A stretch of 64,000 nucleotides of DNA from Poseidonocella sp. HB161398 (GCF_005870025.1 NZ_VATA01000013.1:1-64000); one strand, 5' to 3'. Numbered from the stretch's first letter, positions 26,431 to 36,089 are shown. The notes: generated from the sequence alone by a model not told the origin. Numbers and translations: made by a program.

Positions 26431-26742
26431 GTGACCGGGGCGGAGTTCGACACCCTGGCGCGGGGCCTCGCGGGCAGCACCGCAAGGCCGCATTTCGACC
26501 GCATGGCTTACCGCGTGCGGCGCAACTTCGCCACGCTGGCGGCCGACGGGCAGAGCGCCAATCTCTGCCTCTCCCCCGAGGAGCAGGCGCATTGGTGCGC
26601 GCTCCTGCCCCGGGCCTTCGCGCCGGTGCCGAACAAATGGGCCGCGCGCGGCTGGACCACCGTCGCACTGGCCGCGATCGATGCGGGCGGGCTGCGCCCG
26701 GCGCTCGACGCGGCCTGGCGCAGCGCGGGCGGGCAGGACTGA
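26431..26742 (+). CDS. MmcQ/YjbR-family small protein
   Basis: This 103-residue protein of the MmcQ/YjbR fold starts at a GTG three bases after the antiporter stop. The family pattern is visible as [28 protein letters not shown] and [18 protein letters not shown]. Family members have a DNA-binding-like fold but no settled function. Close coupling to the Kef gene suggests co-expression, not a shared mechanism. Confidence 0.8.
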   Translation: MTGAEFDTLARGLAGSTARPHFDRMAYRVRRNFATLAADGQSANLCLSPEEQAHWCALLPRAFAPVPNKWAARGWTTVALAAIDAGGLRPALDAAWRSAGGQD

Positions 26743-26764
26743 GCGCCCCGCCCCGCCAGCCAGG

Positions 26765-27781
26765 TCAGTCGCGTTCCGAGACCCCGGCCTCGCCGAAGCT
26801 CGCCATGCCCGAATGGCAGGCCACCGCCGCCTTCAAGAGCGGCACCGCCGCCGCCGCGCCCGAGCCCTCGCCCAGCCGCAGGCCGAGCCGCAGGACCGGC
26901 TCCATCCCCAGCGCATTCAGCAGCCGCAGATGCGCCGACTCGGCCGAGCAATGCCCCGCCACCGCATGGTCGAGCCCGCCGAACACCGCCTGGGACAGCA
27001 CCGAAGCCGCCGCGCAGGAGATGAACCCGTCGAGCACCACAGGGATTCGCAGCACGCGCGCGCGGGCATAGGCGCCGGTCATCGCCGCGACCTCGCGCCC
27101 GCCGAGGCAGCGCAGGATCTCCACCGGGTCGCCCGCCTCGATCGCATCGGCATGCAGGTCGAGCGCCGCCTCCACCGCGGCCGCCTTGCGCGACAGGCCG
27201 TCCTCGTCGACGCCGGTGCCGCGCCCGACCCAGGTGCCCGCGCCTCCGCCGTAGAAGGCCGCCGACAGCACCGCCGCGATGGTGGTGTTGCCGATGCCCA
27301 TCTCGCCCGCGACGAACAGGTCCGCGTCCGGATCGACCGCCTCCCAGCCCGCCGAGAGCGCGGCGCAGAGCTCCGCCTCGGTCATGGCCGGGCCTTCGGT
27401 GATGTCGCCGGTCGGGGTGTCGAGATCCAGCGGATGCACGCTCAGATCCGCCCCCGCCACGCGGGCGAGCTGGTTGATCGCCGCGCCGCCCTCGCTGTAA
27501 TTGGCGACCATCTGCACGGTCACCTCCGGCGGATAGGCGGAGACGCCCTTGGCCGCGACGCCGTGATTGCCCGCGAAGATCGCGATCTGCACCTTCTCCA
27601 GCTGCGGCCGCGCGTCGCCGCGCCAGGCAGCGTACCAGAGCGCGAGGTCCTCGAGCCGTCCGAGCGCCCCCTCGGGCTTGGTCAGAAGCGCGTTGCGCGC
27701 CTCCGCCCCGGCGCGCGCCTGGGTGTCGGGTCCCGGAAACCGTGCAAGCTCTGCCTTGAATTCCTCGATGGTCTTGAACAT
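26765..27781 (-). CDS. cobT: Nicotinate-nucleotide--dimethylbenzimidazole phosphoribosyltransferase
   Basis: CobT activates 5,6-dimethylbenzimidazole to alpha-ribazole phosphate for the lower ligand of cobalamin. The 338-residue protein has [43 protein letters not shown] and [10 protein letters not shown]. The catalytic glutamate region [10 protein letters not shown] is near the C-terminus. The ATG at 27781 is the natural start. It is divergent from cobS with only 42 bp between, too short for a full cobalamin riboswitch, so the two promoters must overlap. Confidence 0.95.
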   Translation of the reverse strand: MFKTIEEFKAELARFPGPDTQARAGAEARNALLTKPEGALGRLEDLALWYAAWRGDARPQLEKVQIAIFAGNHGVAAKGVSAYPPEVTVQMVANYSEGGAAINQLARVAGADLSVHPLDLDTPTGDITEGPAMTEAELCAALSAGWEAVDPDADLFVAGEMGIGNTTIAAVLSAAFYGGGAGTWVGRGTGVDEDGLSRKAAAVEAALDLHADAIEAGDPVEILRCLGGREVAAMTGAYARARVLRIPVVLDGFISCAAASVLSQAVFGGLDHAVAGHCSAESAHLRLLNALGMEPVLRLGLRLGEGSGAAAAVPLLKAAVACHSGMASFGEAGVSERD

Positions 27782-27823
27782 GGATGGCCTGCCTTCCGCC
27801 TCTACCTCTGCCAAGGACGCGCC

Positions 27824-28609
27824 ATGCCTGCCCGCCCCGGACCGCTCTTCGATCTGCGCGACATTCCAGCCGCTCTGGGCTTGCTGACGCGCTTGCCGGT
27901 GAAGGTCAACACCGCGTTCGCGCTAACACGCGGCGCCGCCGCGGCCTGGGCCTGGCCCCTGGCAGGCGCCGCCGTGGCGGTGCTGGCCGGCGGGACCGGC
28001 TGGGCGGCGCATCACTGGGGCGGGCTGGCGCCGGGGCTGGCGGCGGGGATCGTCCTGCTGCTCCAGGTGCTCCTGACCGGGGCGATGCACGAGGACGGGC
28101 TGGCCGACTGCGCCGACGGGATCTGGGGCGGCTGGACCCGCGCCCGGCGGCTGGAGATCATGAAGGACAGCCGGATCGGCGCCTATGGCGTGCTGGCGCT
28201 GGTGCTGGTGACCGGGCTGCGCTGGCAGGCGCTGGCGCTGGCGCTGCCCCTCGGCGCGGCGGGCTGGGGGGCCGTCCTTGCCGCCGCGATGCTCTCGCGC
28301 GGGATCATGGCCGGGGCGATGGCGCTCTTGCCCCATGCCCGGCCCGGCGGGCTCGCCGCCTCGGCCGGGCGGCCCTCGCGGGTGACGGCGGCGGCGGCGC
28401 TGGCGCTCGGGCTCCTGCCGCTCTTGCAGCCCGGGGGCAACGCCCTCGCCCTCGCGGCGCTGGCGGCCATCGCGCTCGCCGCCGGGCTGGCGCGGCTCGC
28501 GCGCAAGCGGCTCGGCGGGCAGACCGGCGACGTGCTCGGCGCGCTGCAGCTTTGCTCCGAGACCCTCTTCCTGGTCCTCGCCCCCGGCCTCGCGGGTGCC
28601 GGAGGCTGA
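27824..28609 (+). CDS. cobS: Adenosylcobinamide-GDP ribazoletransferase
   Basis: CobS joins adenosylcobinamide-GDP and alpha-ribazole in the inner membrane, the step that uses the product of CobT. The 261-residue protein has several membrane segments and the conserved [18 protein letters not shown] followed by [10 protein letters not shown]. An [14 protein letters not shown] segment lies close to the C-terminus. The start at 27824 is the first ATG giving the family N-terminus. With divergent cobT it covers nucleotide-loop assembly only. Confidence 0.94.
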   Translation: MPARPGPLFDLRDIPAALGLLTRLPVKVNTAFALTRGAAAAWAWPLAGAAVAVLAGGTGWAAHHWGGLAPGLAAGIVLLLQVLLTGAMHEDGLADCADGIWGGWTRARRLEIMKDSRIGAYGVLALVLVTGLRWQALALALPLGAAGWGAVLAAAMLSRGIMAGAMALLPHARPGGLAASAGRPSRVTAAAALALGLLPLLQPGGNALALAALAAIALAAGLARLARKRLGGQTGDVLGALQLCSETLFLVLAPGLAGAGG

Positions 28610-28950
28610 ACACCGCGCCGCTTCGGCCCCGGTTTCGGCAAAGTTCCGCCGGTCGGCCCTGAGCGGGTTTTTCACGATCTGCCCATGGATCGTACACAAT
28701 CGCAAAAAGCGCAGGCAGAGTCCGGCCAAAACCGCCGCTCGCGCACTGCTCCCGCCAGTTCACAGTTCCGTCACACTGCCCCGCCGGCAAACCCTCCTTC
28801 GCAGGCGCTGCCCGTTGGCGGCGCGCCAGAGGGGAGGTCCGGCGCCATGCCGGGCGTCCGGAGACAGGAGACGGCGGGGGGACAGCGGCGCGGGCACCTT
28901 TGAGGGCACCGGCCGGCCGAGCCGTCCGAGCTTTTAGGGGAAACCGCTAC
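28610..28950. promoter_or_regulatory. 341 bp leader region of the urt operon
   Basis: No gene is visible between cobS and urtA. The first half is less GC-rich and holds ACACAATCGCAAAAAGCGC; the second half is purine-rich with a TTGGCGGCGCGCCA near-palindrome at about 28816. No sigma-54 -24/-12 element or NtrC-type pair could be recognised, although nitrogen control would be expected for a urea transporter. Confidence 0.45.
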
Positions 28951-30228
28951 ATGACCAGATTCACCAAGACGCTGACCGGTTTCGGCGCCGCTGCGATGCT
29001 GATGGGCTCCACGGCCATGGCGCAGGAAGACACGATCAAGATCGGCATCCTGCACTCGCTCTCGGGCACGATGGCGATTTCCGAGACGACGCTCAAGGAC
29101 GCCATGCTGATGCTCATCGAAGAGCAGAACGAGGCGGGCGGCGTGCTCGGCAAGACGCTGGAGCCGGTGGTCGTCGACATCGCCTCGGACTGGCCGCTGG
29201 CCAACGAGAAGGCGCGCCAGCTGATCGAGGCCGACGGCGTCGACGTGGTCTTCGGCTGCTGGACCTCCTCGTGCCGCAAATCGGTGCTGCCGGTCTTCGA
29301 GGAGCTGAACTCGATCCTGTTCTACCCGGTGCAGTACGAGGGCGAGGAATCGCAGCGCAACGTGTTCTATACCGGCGCCTCGCCGAACCAGCAGGCGATC
29401 CCGGCGGTCGACTACCTGATGGAGAACGAGGGCGTGGAGCGCTGGGTGCTGGCCGGGACCGACTATGTCTATCCCCGCACCACCAACAAGATCCTCGAGG
29501 CCTACCTGAAGGACAAGGGCGTCGCGGAAGAGGATCTGATGATCAACTACACGCCCTTCGGCCATTCCGACTGGCAGACGATCGTCTCGGACATCAAGGA
29601 ATTCGGCTCGGCCGGCAAGAAGACCGCGGTGGTCTCGACCATCAACGGCGATGCCAACGTGCCGTTCTACAAGGAGCTCGGCAACCAGGGCATCTCGGCC
29701 GAGGACATCCCCGTCGTCGCCTTCTCGGTCGGCGAGGAAGAGCTCTCGGGCCTCGATACCGCGCCGCTGGTCGGCCATCTGGCGGCCTGGAACTACTTCA
29801 TGTCGATCGACACGCCGGAGAATGACGCCTTCATCGAGAGCTGGTGGGATTTCATCGGCTCCGAGGAGCGCGTCACCAACGACCCGATGGAGGCCCATTA
29901 CATCGGCTTCAACATGTGGGTGAAGGCGGTCGAGGCGGCCGGCACCACCGATGCAGACGAGGTCATCGCCGCGCTGCCGGGCACCGAGACGCCGAACCTG
30001 ACCGGCGGCATCGCCACCATGCTGCCGAACCACCACATCACCAAGCCGGTCTTCGTCGGCGAGATCCAGGATGACGGCCAGTTCGACGTCGTCTGGGAGA
30101 CCGACGACCTGGTGCCGGGCGACGCCTGGTCCGACTACCTGCCGGAATCGGCACCGCTGATCTCCGACTGGGTGGAGCTGGCCTGCGGCAACTACAACAC
30201 CGAGACCAAGACCTGCGGCGCCGAGTGA
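28951..30228 (+). CDS. urtA: Urea ABC transporter substrate-binding protein
   Basis: UrtA is the periplasmic binding protein of the high-affinity urea importer. The 425-residue precursor has a signal peptide ending near AMAQE (residue 24-26). The family-defining KIGILHSLSGTMAISETTLK and CWTSSCRKSVLPVFE, with LLFYPVQYEG-type spacing, follow in a Leu/Ile/Val-binding-protein fold. GGGG lies about ten bases before the ATG. A strong hairpin follows the stop, as often seen when a binding protein is made in excess over its permease. Confidence 0.95.
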   Translation: MTRFTKTLTGFGAAAMLMGSTAMAQEDTIKIGILHSLSGTMAISETTLKDAMLMLIEEQNEAGGVLGKTLEPVVVDIASDWPLANEKARQLIEADGVDVVFGCWTSSCRKSVLPVFEELNSILFYPVQYEGEESQRNVFYTGASPNQQAIPAVDYLMENEGVERWVLAGTDYVYPRTTNKILEAYLKDKGVAEEDLMINYTPFGHSDWQTIVSDIKEFGSAGKKTAVVSTINGDANVPFYKELGNQGISAEDIPVVAFSVGEEELSGLDTAPLVGHLAAWNYFMSIDTPENDAFIESWWDFIGSEERVTNDPMEAHYIGFNMWVKAVEAAGTTDADEVIAALPGTETPNLTGGIATMLPNHHITKPVFVGEIQDDGQFDVVWETDDLVPGDAWSDYLPESAPLISDWVELACGNYNTETKTCGAE

Positions 30229-30245
30229 CCCGCGCCTGAGCCACC

Positions 30246-30273
30246 GGGCGGCCCCCGTTCCGCGGGGCCGCCC
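30246..30273 (+). other. urtA-urtB intercistronic hairpin
   Basis: GGGCGGCCCC and GGGGCCGCCC form a perfect 10 bp stem over an 8-base loop, 17 bases after the urtA stop. No U tract follows, so it is more likely an mRNA 3' stabiliser or partial attenuator than a full terminator. Confidence 0.6.
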
Positions 30274-30305
30274 TTCCCGTCCCGTCTCCCGCCGGAGGGT
30301 TTCCA

Positions 30306-31910
30306 TTGCGGCTCCTGCCCCGCCTGATCCTGTCCATCGCGCTCCTTCTCTGGGCGCCCTTCGTCCTGGCCCAGAGCCTCGAGGAGCTGGTCGCCGCCCT
30401 GCCCGAGGGCAGCTATGACGACCGCGCCGCCGTGATCGCGCAGATCGCCGCCACCGGCGACGACCGCGCGCTGAAAGTGCTGGAAGTGCTGCTGGCCGGC
30501 GATCTCGAGCAGCTCGATTCGAACAGCCGCATCGTCGAGATCTACGGCCAGGGCCGGGACGATTTCGCCCGGGACATCCTGACCGGCGAGGATTACGGCG
30601 AGGTGCCCTCGCGCGGCTCCTCCAAGGTGCGGGTCAATAACAGCCTGCGCCGCGACATCCGCACGGCGATCGGCACGATGACGCTGCGCCATCCCGATCC
30701 GGCGCGGCGCCTTGCGGCCGCGCAATCCGCCTTCCGCAGCCCCGATCCCGAGCAGGCCGAGCTCCTGGCCGAGGCCGCCGCCGCCGAGGCCGATCCGGAG
30801 GTCGCCCGCGCGCTTGCCGAGGCGCTGGCCGTGGTGACGCTGGCCGGGGACGGCGCCGCGGAGGCCAAGATCGCCGCCATCTCGGTGATGCGCGACCGCG
30901 GCGACACCGAGGCGCGCACCGTGCTCTCCTCCGCGCTGGACAACGGCGATCCGCAGGTCGCCGCCGCCGCAGAAGAGGCCGTGCGCCATATCGAGCAGAT
31001 GCAGCGGCTCTGGGGCATGGCGCAGAATGTCTGGTTCGGCCTGTCGCTCGGCTCGGTGCTGCTCCTGGCCGCGATCGGGCTGGCCATCACCTTCGGCGTG
31101 ATGGGCGTGATCAACATGGCCCATGGCGAGCTGGTGATGCTCGGCGCCTACACGACCTTCGCGGTGCAGGAGGCGATCCGCTCCTCCTTCCCGGCGCTCT
31201 TCGACTGGTCGCTGCTGATCGCGGCGCCGCTGGCCTTCCTGGTCGCGGGCGGGATCGGCGTGGCGATCGAGCGCGGCGTGGTCCGCTTCCTCTACGGCCG
31301 GCCGCTGGAGACCCTGCTGGCCACCTGGGGGATCAGCCTCATGCTGCAGCAGCTGGTGCGCTCGATCTTCGGACCGAACAACCGCGAGGTCGGCAACCCC
31401 TCCTTCATGTCGGGCGCCTTCGAACTGGGGCAGATGACGGTCACCTGGAACCGGCTCTGGATCCTGGTCTTCGCGCTGGCGGTCTTCGCGGTGCTGCTCT
31501 TCGTGCTGAAGAAGACGCCGATCGGGCTGCAGATGCGCGCGGTGACGCAGAACCGGGCGATGGCGGCGAATATGGGCATCCGCACCGGCTGGGTCGACGC
31601 GATGACCTTCGGGCTGGGCGCGGGCATTGCCGGGCTGGCGGGGGTGGCGCTGAGCCAGATCGACAACGTCTCGCCCAATCTCGGGCAGAGCTACATCGTC
31701 GACAGCTTCATGGTCGTGGTCTTCGGCGGCGCCGGGAATATCTGGGGAACGCTGGCCGGGGCCTTCTCGCTCGGGATCGCCAACAAGTTCCTCGAGCCCT
31801 GGACCGGCGCGGTGCTGGCGAAGATCCTGGTGCTCGTCTTCATCATCCTCTTCATCCAGAAACGGCCCCGCGGCCTCTTCGCGGTGCGCGGACGGGCGGT
31901 GGACGCATGA
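30306..31910 (+). CDS. urtB: Urea ABC transporter permease UrtB
   Basis: This 534-residue LivH-type permease has the long N-terminal extension typical of UrtB. After a signal-like segment (residues 1-22) come about 215 residues of soluble, helical, HEAT-like sequence, then the membrane domain starting near residue 240 with the GVMGVINMAHGELVMLGAY motif. The start codon is TTG at 30306 with GGAGGG seven bases upstream. It heterodimerises with UrtC in the inner membrane. A 247 bp gap with a large palindromic element separates it from urtC. Confidence 0.94.
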   Translation: MRLLPRLILSIALLLWAPFVLAQSLEELVAALPEGSYDDRAAVIAQIAATGDDRALKVLEVLLAGDLEQLDSNSRIVEIYGQGRDDFARDILTGEDYGEVPSRGSSKVRVNNSLRRDIRTAIGTMTLRHPDPARRLAAAQSAFRSPDPEQAELLAEAAAAEADPEVARALAEALAVVTLAGDGAAEAKIAAISVMRDRGDTEARTVLSSALDNGDPQVAAAAEEAVRHIEQMQRLWGMAQNVWFGLSLGSVLLLAAIGLAITFGVMGVINMAHGELVMLGAYTTFAVQEAIRSSFPALFDWSLLIAAPLAFLVAGGIGVAIERGVVRFLYGRPLETLLATWGISLMLQQLVRSIFGPNNREVGNPSFMSGAFELGQMTVTWNRLWILVFALAVFAVLLFVLKKTPIGLQMRAVTQNRAMAANMGIRTGWVDAMTFGLGAGIAGLAGVALSQIDNVSPNLGQSYIVDSFMVVVFGGAGNIWGTLAGAFSLGIANKFLEPWTGAVLAKILVLVFIILFIQKRPRGLFAVRGRAVDA

Positions 31911-31920
31911 CCGGAAAACA

Positions 31921-32098
31921 GGCGCTCCCGCCCGTCATCGACCCGCCGCTGCGCGGCCCGTCTCTTCCCGTTGGGCCGGGCCGCTCCGCGGCCCTCGGGG
32001 ACATCGGCCGGCCACGGTGCCCGGCAGCCGCGCGCCAGCGCGGCCCGGCCCAACGGGAGGCGCTGCGCGGCAGCGCGGCAACGACGGGCGGGAGCGCC
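31921..32098. repeat. Nested palindromic element between urtB and urtC
   Basis: The gap is filled by nested inverted repeats. The outer arms, 16 bp and perfect, are 31921-31936 and 32083-32098. The inner arms, 19 bp and perfect, are 31966-31984 and 32040-32058. The stretches between are partly complementary, so the 178 bases could fold into one long hairpin. It begins ten bases after the urtB stop and has the form of a REP/MITE-like palindromic element. Confidence 0.75.
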
Positions 32099-32157
32099 CC
32101 TTCTCCCCTTGCCCGGCGCCGCCGCCTTCCCTCCAGCCAGCTGACCCGGAGCCTGCC

Positions 32158-33261
32158 ATGCTGAGCCTGATCGACCGCCGGATGGGCATCTTCCTCGCCG
32201 GCCTCTTCGTCCTGACCGTCGCCGTCCCGGTCGGCAACCTCGCCCTCGACGGGCAGCCGGTCCCCTCCTATATCGTCGCGCTCCTCGGCAAGTACCTCTG
32301 CTACGCGCTCCTCGCCGTCGCGCTCGACCTGGTCTGGGGCTATTGCGGCATCCTCTCGCTCGGCCATGGCGCCTTCTTCGCGCTCGGCGGCTACGCGATG
32401 GGCATGCACCTGATGCGCGAGATCGGCCCGCGCGGCGTCTATGCCAATCCGCTGCTGCCGGATTTCATGGTCTTCCTGAACTGGGACAGCCTGCCCTGGT
32501 ACTGGCTGGGCTTCGACATGTTCGGCTTCGCGCTCCTCATGGCGCTAGCCGTGCCGGGGCTCCTGGCCTTCGTCTTCGGCTGGTTCGCCTTCCGCTCGCG
32601 CGTCACCGGCGTCTATCTGTCGATCATCACCCAGGCGATGACCTATGCGCTGATGCTGGCCTTCTTCCGCAACGAGATGGGCTTCGGCGGCTATAACGGC
32701 CTGACCGACTTCAAGGACGTGCTCGGCTTCAGCCTGCAGGCCGACACCACCCGCGCCGGGCTCTTCGTGCTCTCCGCCCTCGCGCTGGCCGCGGGGCTGC
32801 TCGTCGCCAAGGCGATCACCTCCTCGAAGCTCGGCAAGGTGCTGATCGCGATCCGCGACGCCGAGAGCCGGACGCGCTTCATCGGCTACCGGGTGGAGGA
32901 GTACAAGCTCTTCGTCTTCGTCGTCTCCGCGATGATGGCCGGGCTCGCCGGCGCGCTCTACGTGCCGCAGGTCGGCATCATCAATCCCGGCGAATTCAGC
33001 CCCGCCAACTCCATCGGCATCGTCATCTGGGTGGCGCTCGGCGGCCGCGGCACGCTGGTCGGCGCCGCCATGGGCGCGATCATTGTCGGCTTCGCCCAGA
33101 CGCTCTTCACCTCCTGGTTCCCCGAGCTGTGGCTCTTCGCGCTCGGCGGGCTCTTCGTCTTCGTCACCATCTTCCTGCCCCAGGGCGTGCTCGGGCTGAT
33201 CGAGAGCCGCCTCGGCCGCAAGCCGCCCCCCGCCCCGGCACCAGAGGAGGCCAGCGCATGA
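32158..33261 (+). CDS. urtC: Urea ABC transporter permease UrtC
   Basis: This 367-residue LivM-type permease is the partner of UrtB. It shows the conserved ALDLVWGYCGILSLGHGAFFALGGY near residue 60 and a C-terminal WVALGGRGTLVGAAMGA. About eight to ten membrane segments are visible. The ATG at 32158 has GGAG seven bases upstream. Unlike urtC-urtD (ATGA overlap), the urtB-urtC junction is wide, because the palindromic element occupies it. Confidence 0.94.
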   Translation: MLSLIDRRMGIFLAGLFVLTVAVPVGNLALDGQPVPSYIVALLGKYLCYALLAVALDLVWGYCGILSLGHGAFFALGGYAMGMHLMREIGPRGVYANPLLPDFMVFLNWDSLPWYWLGFDMFGFALLMALAVPGLLAFVFGWFAFRSRVTGVYLSIITQAMTYALMLAFFRNEMGFGGYNGLTDFKDVLGFSLQADTTRAGLFVLSALALAAGLLVAKAITSSKLGKVLIAIRDAESRTRFIGYRVEEYKLFVFVVSAMMAGLAGALYVPQVGIINPGEFSPANSIGIVIWVALGGRGTLVGAAMGAIIVGFAQTLFTSWFPELWLFALGGLFVFVTIFLPQGVLGLIESRLGRKPPPAPAPEEASA

Positions 33262-33995
33262 GCGTCCAGCTGCTGCTCGACGGCGTCAACCGCAGCTTCG
33301 ACGGGTTCAAGGCGATCAACGACCTGAGCCTGACCGTGGAAAAGGGCGAGCTGCGCGCCATCATCGGCCCGAACGGCGCCGGCAAGACCACGATGATGGA
33401 CATCATCACCGGCAAGACCCGCCCCGATACCGGCAAGGTGCTGTGGAACCAGTCGGTCGACCTCACCCGCTCGGACGAGGCGGGCACGGCGCGGCTGGGG
33501 ATCGGGCGGAAATTCCAGAAGCCCACGGTCTTCGAGACCCAGACGGTCGAGGACAATATCGCCCTCTCGCTGAAGGAGGACCGCTCGGTCTGGGCGACGC
33601 TCTTCTACCGCCGCTCGGCCGAGGACAGCGCGCGGATCGCCGAGCTGCTCGCGCTGGTCAAGCTCGACCATGTCGCGGGCTGGATGGCGGGCGATCTCTC
33701 CCACGGGCAGAAGCAGTGGCTGGAGATCGGCATGCTGCTGGCGCAGGATCCCGAGCTGCTGCTGGTCGACGAGCCCGCCGCGGGGATGACCGATGCCGAG
33801 ACCATGCGCACCGCCGAACTGCTGCGCCAGATCGCGGGCAAGCACACGGTGATCGTGGTCGAGCATGACATGGATTTCGTCCGCGCCCTCGGCTGCCGGG
33901 TCACCGTGCTGCACCAGGGCCATGTTCTGGCCGAGGGCTCGCTCGACCATGTCTCCGCCAACGAGCAGGTGATCGAGGTGTATCTTGGCCGCTGA
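33258..33995 (+). CDS. urtD: Urea ABC transporter ATP-binding protein UrtD
   Basis: This 245-residue LivG-type ATPase has Walker A GPNGAGKTT and a Q-loop near KFQKPTVFE. The signature motif LSHGQKQWLEIG and Walker B LLLVDEPAAGM follow, with the switch His in VVEHDMDFVR. LSHGQKQ, in place of LSGGQ, is characteristic of UrtD. Its ATG overlaps the urtC stop. It powers uptake together with UrtE on the cytoplasmic face. Confidence 0.96.
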   Translation: MSVQLLLDGVNRSFDGFKAINDLSLTVEKGELRAIIGPNGAGKTTMMDIITGKTRPDTGKVLWNQSVDLTRSDEAGTARLGIGRKFQKPTVFETQTVEDNIALSLKEDRSVWATLFYRRSAEDSARIAELLALVKLDHVAGWMAGDLSHGQKQWLEIGMLLAQDPELLLVDEPAAGMTDAETMRTAELLRQIAGKHTVIVVEHDMDFVRALGCRVTVLHQGHVLAEGSLDHVSANEQVIEVYLGR

Positions 33996-34021
33996 CCGCC
34001 CCTTCGCGAAGGACCCCGCCC

Positions 34022-34717
34022 ATGCTTGAAGTGAAGACGATCGACCTGCATTACGGCGCCGCCCAGGCGCTGCGCGGGGTCAGCCTGACCGCCGAGCCGG
34101 GCAAGGTCACCACCGTGCTCGGCCGCAACGGCGTCGGCAAGACGACGCTGCTGAAATCCATCGTCGGGCGGCAGGCGATCTCGGGCGGCTCGATTACCTG
34201 GGAGGGGCGCGAGATCTCGAAGCTGCGCTCGGACATGCGCGCCCGCGCGGGCATCGCCTCGGTGCCGCAGGGGCGCGAGATCTTCCCGCTGCTGACCGTT
34301 CAGGAGAACCTGGAGACCGGCTTCTCGATCCTGCCGCGGGGCAGCCGCAAGGTGCCCGGCGAGGTGTTCGAGCTGTTTCCGGTCCTCAAGGAGATGCTGA
34401 ACCGCCGCGGCGGCGACCTTTCGGGCGGGCAGCAGCAGCAGCTTGCCATCGGCCGCGCCATGGTGATGAAGCCGCGGCTGCTGGTGCTCGACGAGCCGAC
34501 CGAGGGCATCCAGCCCTCGATCATCCAGGATATCGGCCGCGCGATCAGCTACCTGCGCGACAAGGGCGAGATGGCGATCCTGCTGGTGGAGCAGTATTTC
34601 GACTTCGCCCGCGACCTCTGCGACACGTTCCATGTCATGGATCGCGGCCAGATCATCAAGGCGGGCACCCGCGCCGAGATGAACGAGGAGGAGATCCGCG
34701 GGATGATGACCGTCTGA
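34022..34717 (+). CDS. urtE: Urea ABC transporter ATP-binding protein UrtE
   Basis: This 231-residue LivF-type ATPase has Walker A GRNGVGKTT and SVPQGREIFPLLTV. The signature DLSGGQQQQLAIGRA and Walker B LLVLDEPTEGIQPSII are followed by the switch His-equivalent region LVEQYFDF. It is the fifth and last gene of urtABCDE. A CGCAGGC/GCCTGCG hairpin at 34741-34759 follows. No urease or urea amidolyase gene lies within the window. Confidence 0.96.
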   Translation: MLEVKTIDLHYGAAQALRGVSLTAEPGKVTTVLGRNGVGKTTLLKSIVGRQAISGGSITWEGREISKLRSDMRARAGIASVPQGREIFPLLTVQENLETGFSILPRGSRKVPGEVFELFPVLKEMLNRRGGDLSGGQQQQLAIGRAMVMKPRLLVLDEPTEGIQPSIIQDIGRAISYLRDKGEMAILLVEQYFDFARDLCDTFHVMDRGQIIKAGTRAEMNEEEIRGMMTV

Positions 34718-34740
34718 CCCCGGCTTCCGGCCCCGGTTTG

Positions 34741-34759
34741 CGCAGGCCAACTGCCTGCG
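34741..34759 (+). terminator. Hairpin after urtE
   Basis: A perfect 7 bp stem with a CAACT loop lies 24 bases past the urtE stop. It is followed by GAAAGACC, not a U tract, so termination here would be weak or assisted. Confidence 0.35.
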
Positions 34760-34823
34760 GAAAGACCGGAATGTCATGAATATCTGTATTTCCGGATCGC
34801 CGCCCCCGCGCTAGTGTCGGGGC

Positions 34824-35324
34824 ATGGAGGAGCTGAAACAGATTGCCGCCCTTCCGGTCGCATTCGGCCGGAAAGGCGGCGCGAAGGTGCTGCTTGTCAC
34901 CTCTCGCGATACCGGGCGCTGGGTCGTCCCCAAGGGCTGGCCCATGGATGGCAAGAAGCCATGGGCCGCCGCCAAGATCGAGGCGCTGGAGGAGGCCGGC
35001 GCCATCGGCAGCATCCGCGACGAGCCGCTGGGCAGCTACGGCTATGCCAAGCGCCTGTCCGACGGCAGCGCGCTGCCCTGCCGGGTCGATGTCTATCCGA
35101 TGGTCGTCACCAAGCTGAAGCGGCGCTGGAAGGAGCGCAAGGAACGCAAGCGGCGCTGGGTCGGCGCCGCGAAGGCGGCCGGCATGGTGGAGGAACCGGA
35201 GCTGCAGGAGATCTTCCGCCAGCTGGCCGCGGGCAGTGCCCTGCCCGGGCCCGAGGGCGCACGCTGGCGCCCCGATCCGGCGCCCGGCCCGCGCGGCCCG
35301 AAACTGCTGCCCGCCGCCGAATAG
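34824..35324 (+). CDS. Nudix hydrolase with altered Nudix box
   Basis: This 166-residue protein has the Nudix fold start (LLVTSRDTGRWVVPKGWPMDG) and a Nudix box. Compared with GX5EX7REUXEEXGU, the first Glu is Lys and the Arg is Ile, while the metal-binding EALEEAG core remains. It probably hydrolyses a nucleoside diphosphate derivative; the substrate is unknown. The region after residue 90 is rich in Arg and Lys (KRRWKERKERKRRW) and the last 25 residues are Pro/Arg-rich. It stands alone after the urt operon. Confidence 0.8.
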   Translation: MEELKQIAALPVAFGRKGGAKVLLVTSRDTGRWVVPKGWPMDGKKPWAAAKIEALEEAGAIGSIRDEPLGSYGYAKRLSDGSALPCRVDVYPMVVTKLKRRWKERKERKRRWVGAAKAAGMVEEPELQEIFRQLAAGSALPGPEGARWRPDPAPGPRGPKLLPAAE

Positions 35325-36089
35325 CGACGGGCCACGGCGCGCTCAGGAGCGGCCCGGCGCCGGTTCCGGCAGTCCGGGCCGCTTGTCCCCACACGAAGGA
35401 ACGGTCCGGTCCGCCGCGCCGTCCCGGTTTCGCTTCTGCCGGCTGAAGATGCCGCGGCCATGCGTCCGCCCGGCTTTCCGCGGCGCTGGACTTTCCCGCC
35501 CAACCGCATATCGCGCGTTCGTCCATGGTACCTGGCCCGGAAACGCCCGGGACCGCCCTCACCCGGTCATCTCCGGCGATGCAGCTGGCAGGCCGGACAG
35601 GCAGCCCTGCCCTCCGATGACCGGGCGCCTCGGGCCGTGCTTGCCGACAAGCACGTGATCCGCACGGATCCCCCCGGAAAAGACCGATCCTCCCGGCGCG
35701 CGCCGCGACCCCCATCGCCAGGATGTCCTCTGCCGCATAGGCCGGCATCTCGGGCACTAGGCCGCCATTGCGCGCTGTTCAGTCAGCGCGGGCAGCGCCA
35801 GTCCTTCATCTTTCGAGAGGCTGCCGCGGCGCCACCGGCGCAACGCACCCGTCTCATGCCCGTGCCAGTTCCGGGCCTTGCACCCCGAACGCACCCTGAT
35901 GCGCAACGGTGCCCCCGGCTGGTCACTGCGCGACGCCAATGGCTCTGCGCGGCCGTGCAACCGGCGCCAGACGTCGTACTCCCCCCCTGGCCGGGACGCG
36001 TGCCGCGACCACGCTATCAGGTCCCGGAGACAGAAGGGCGACGATCCCTCGCCATGCCGGCCTCGCCGGGAAACGCGCAGCCTTCCTGG

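Noticed and set aside
27782-27823. Cobalamin riboswitch between cobT and cobS
   Set aside because: The 42 bp divergent gap is far too short for the aptamer and no B12 box is visible.
31907-32164. 85-codon frame starting ATGA at the urtB stop
   Set aside because: It lies wholly within the palindromic element and lacks any urtC-like sequence; the urtC start at 32158 has a good ribosome binding site.
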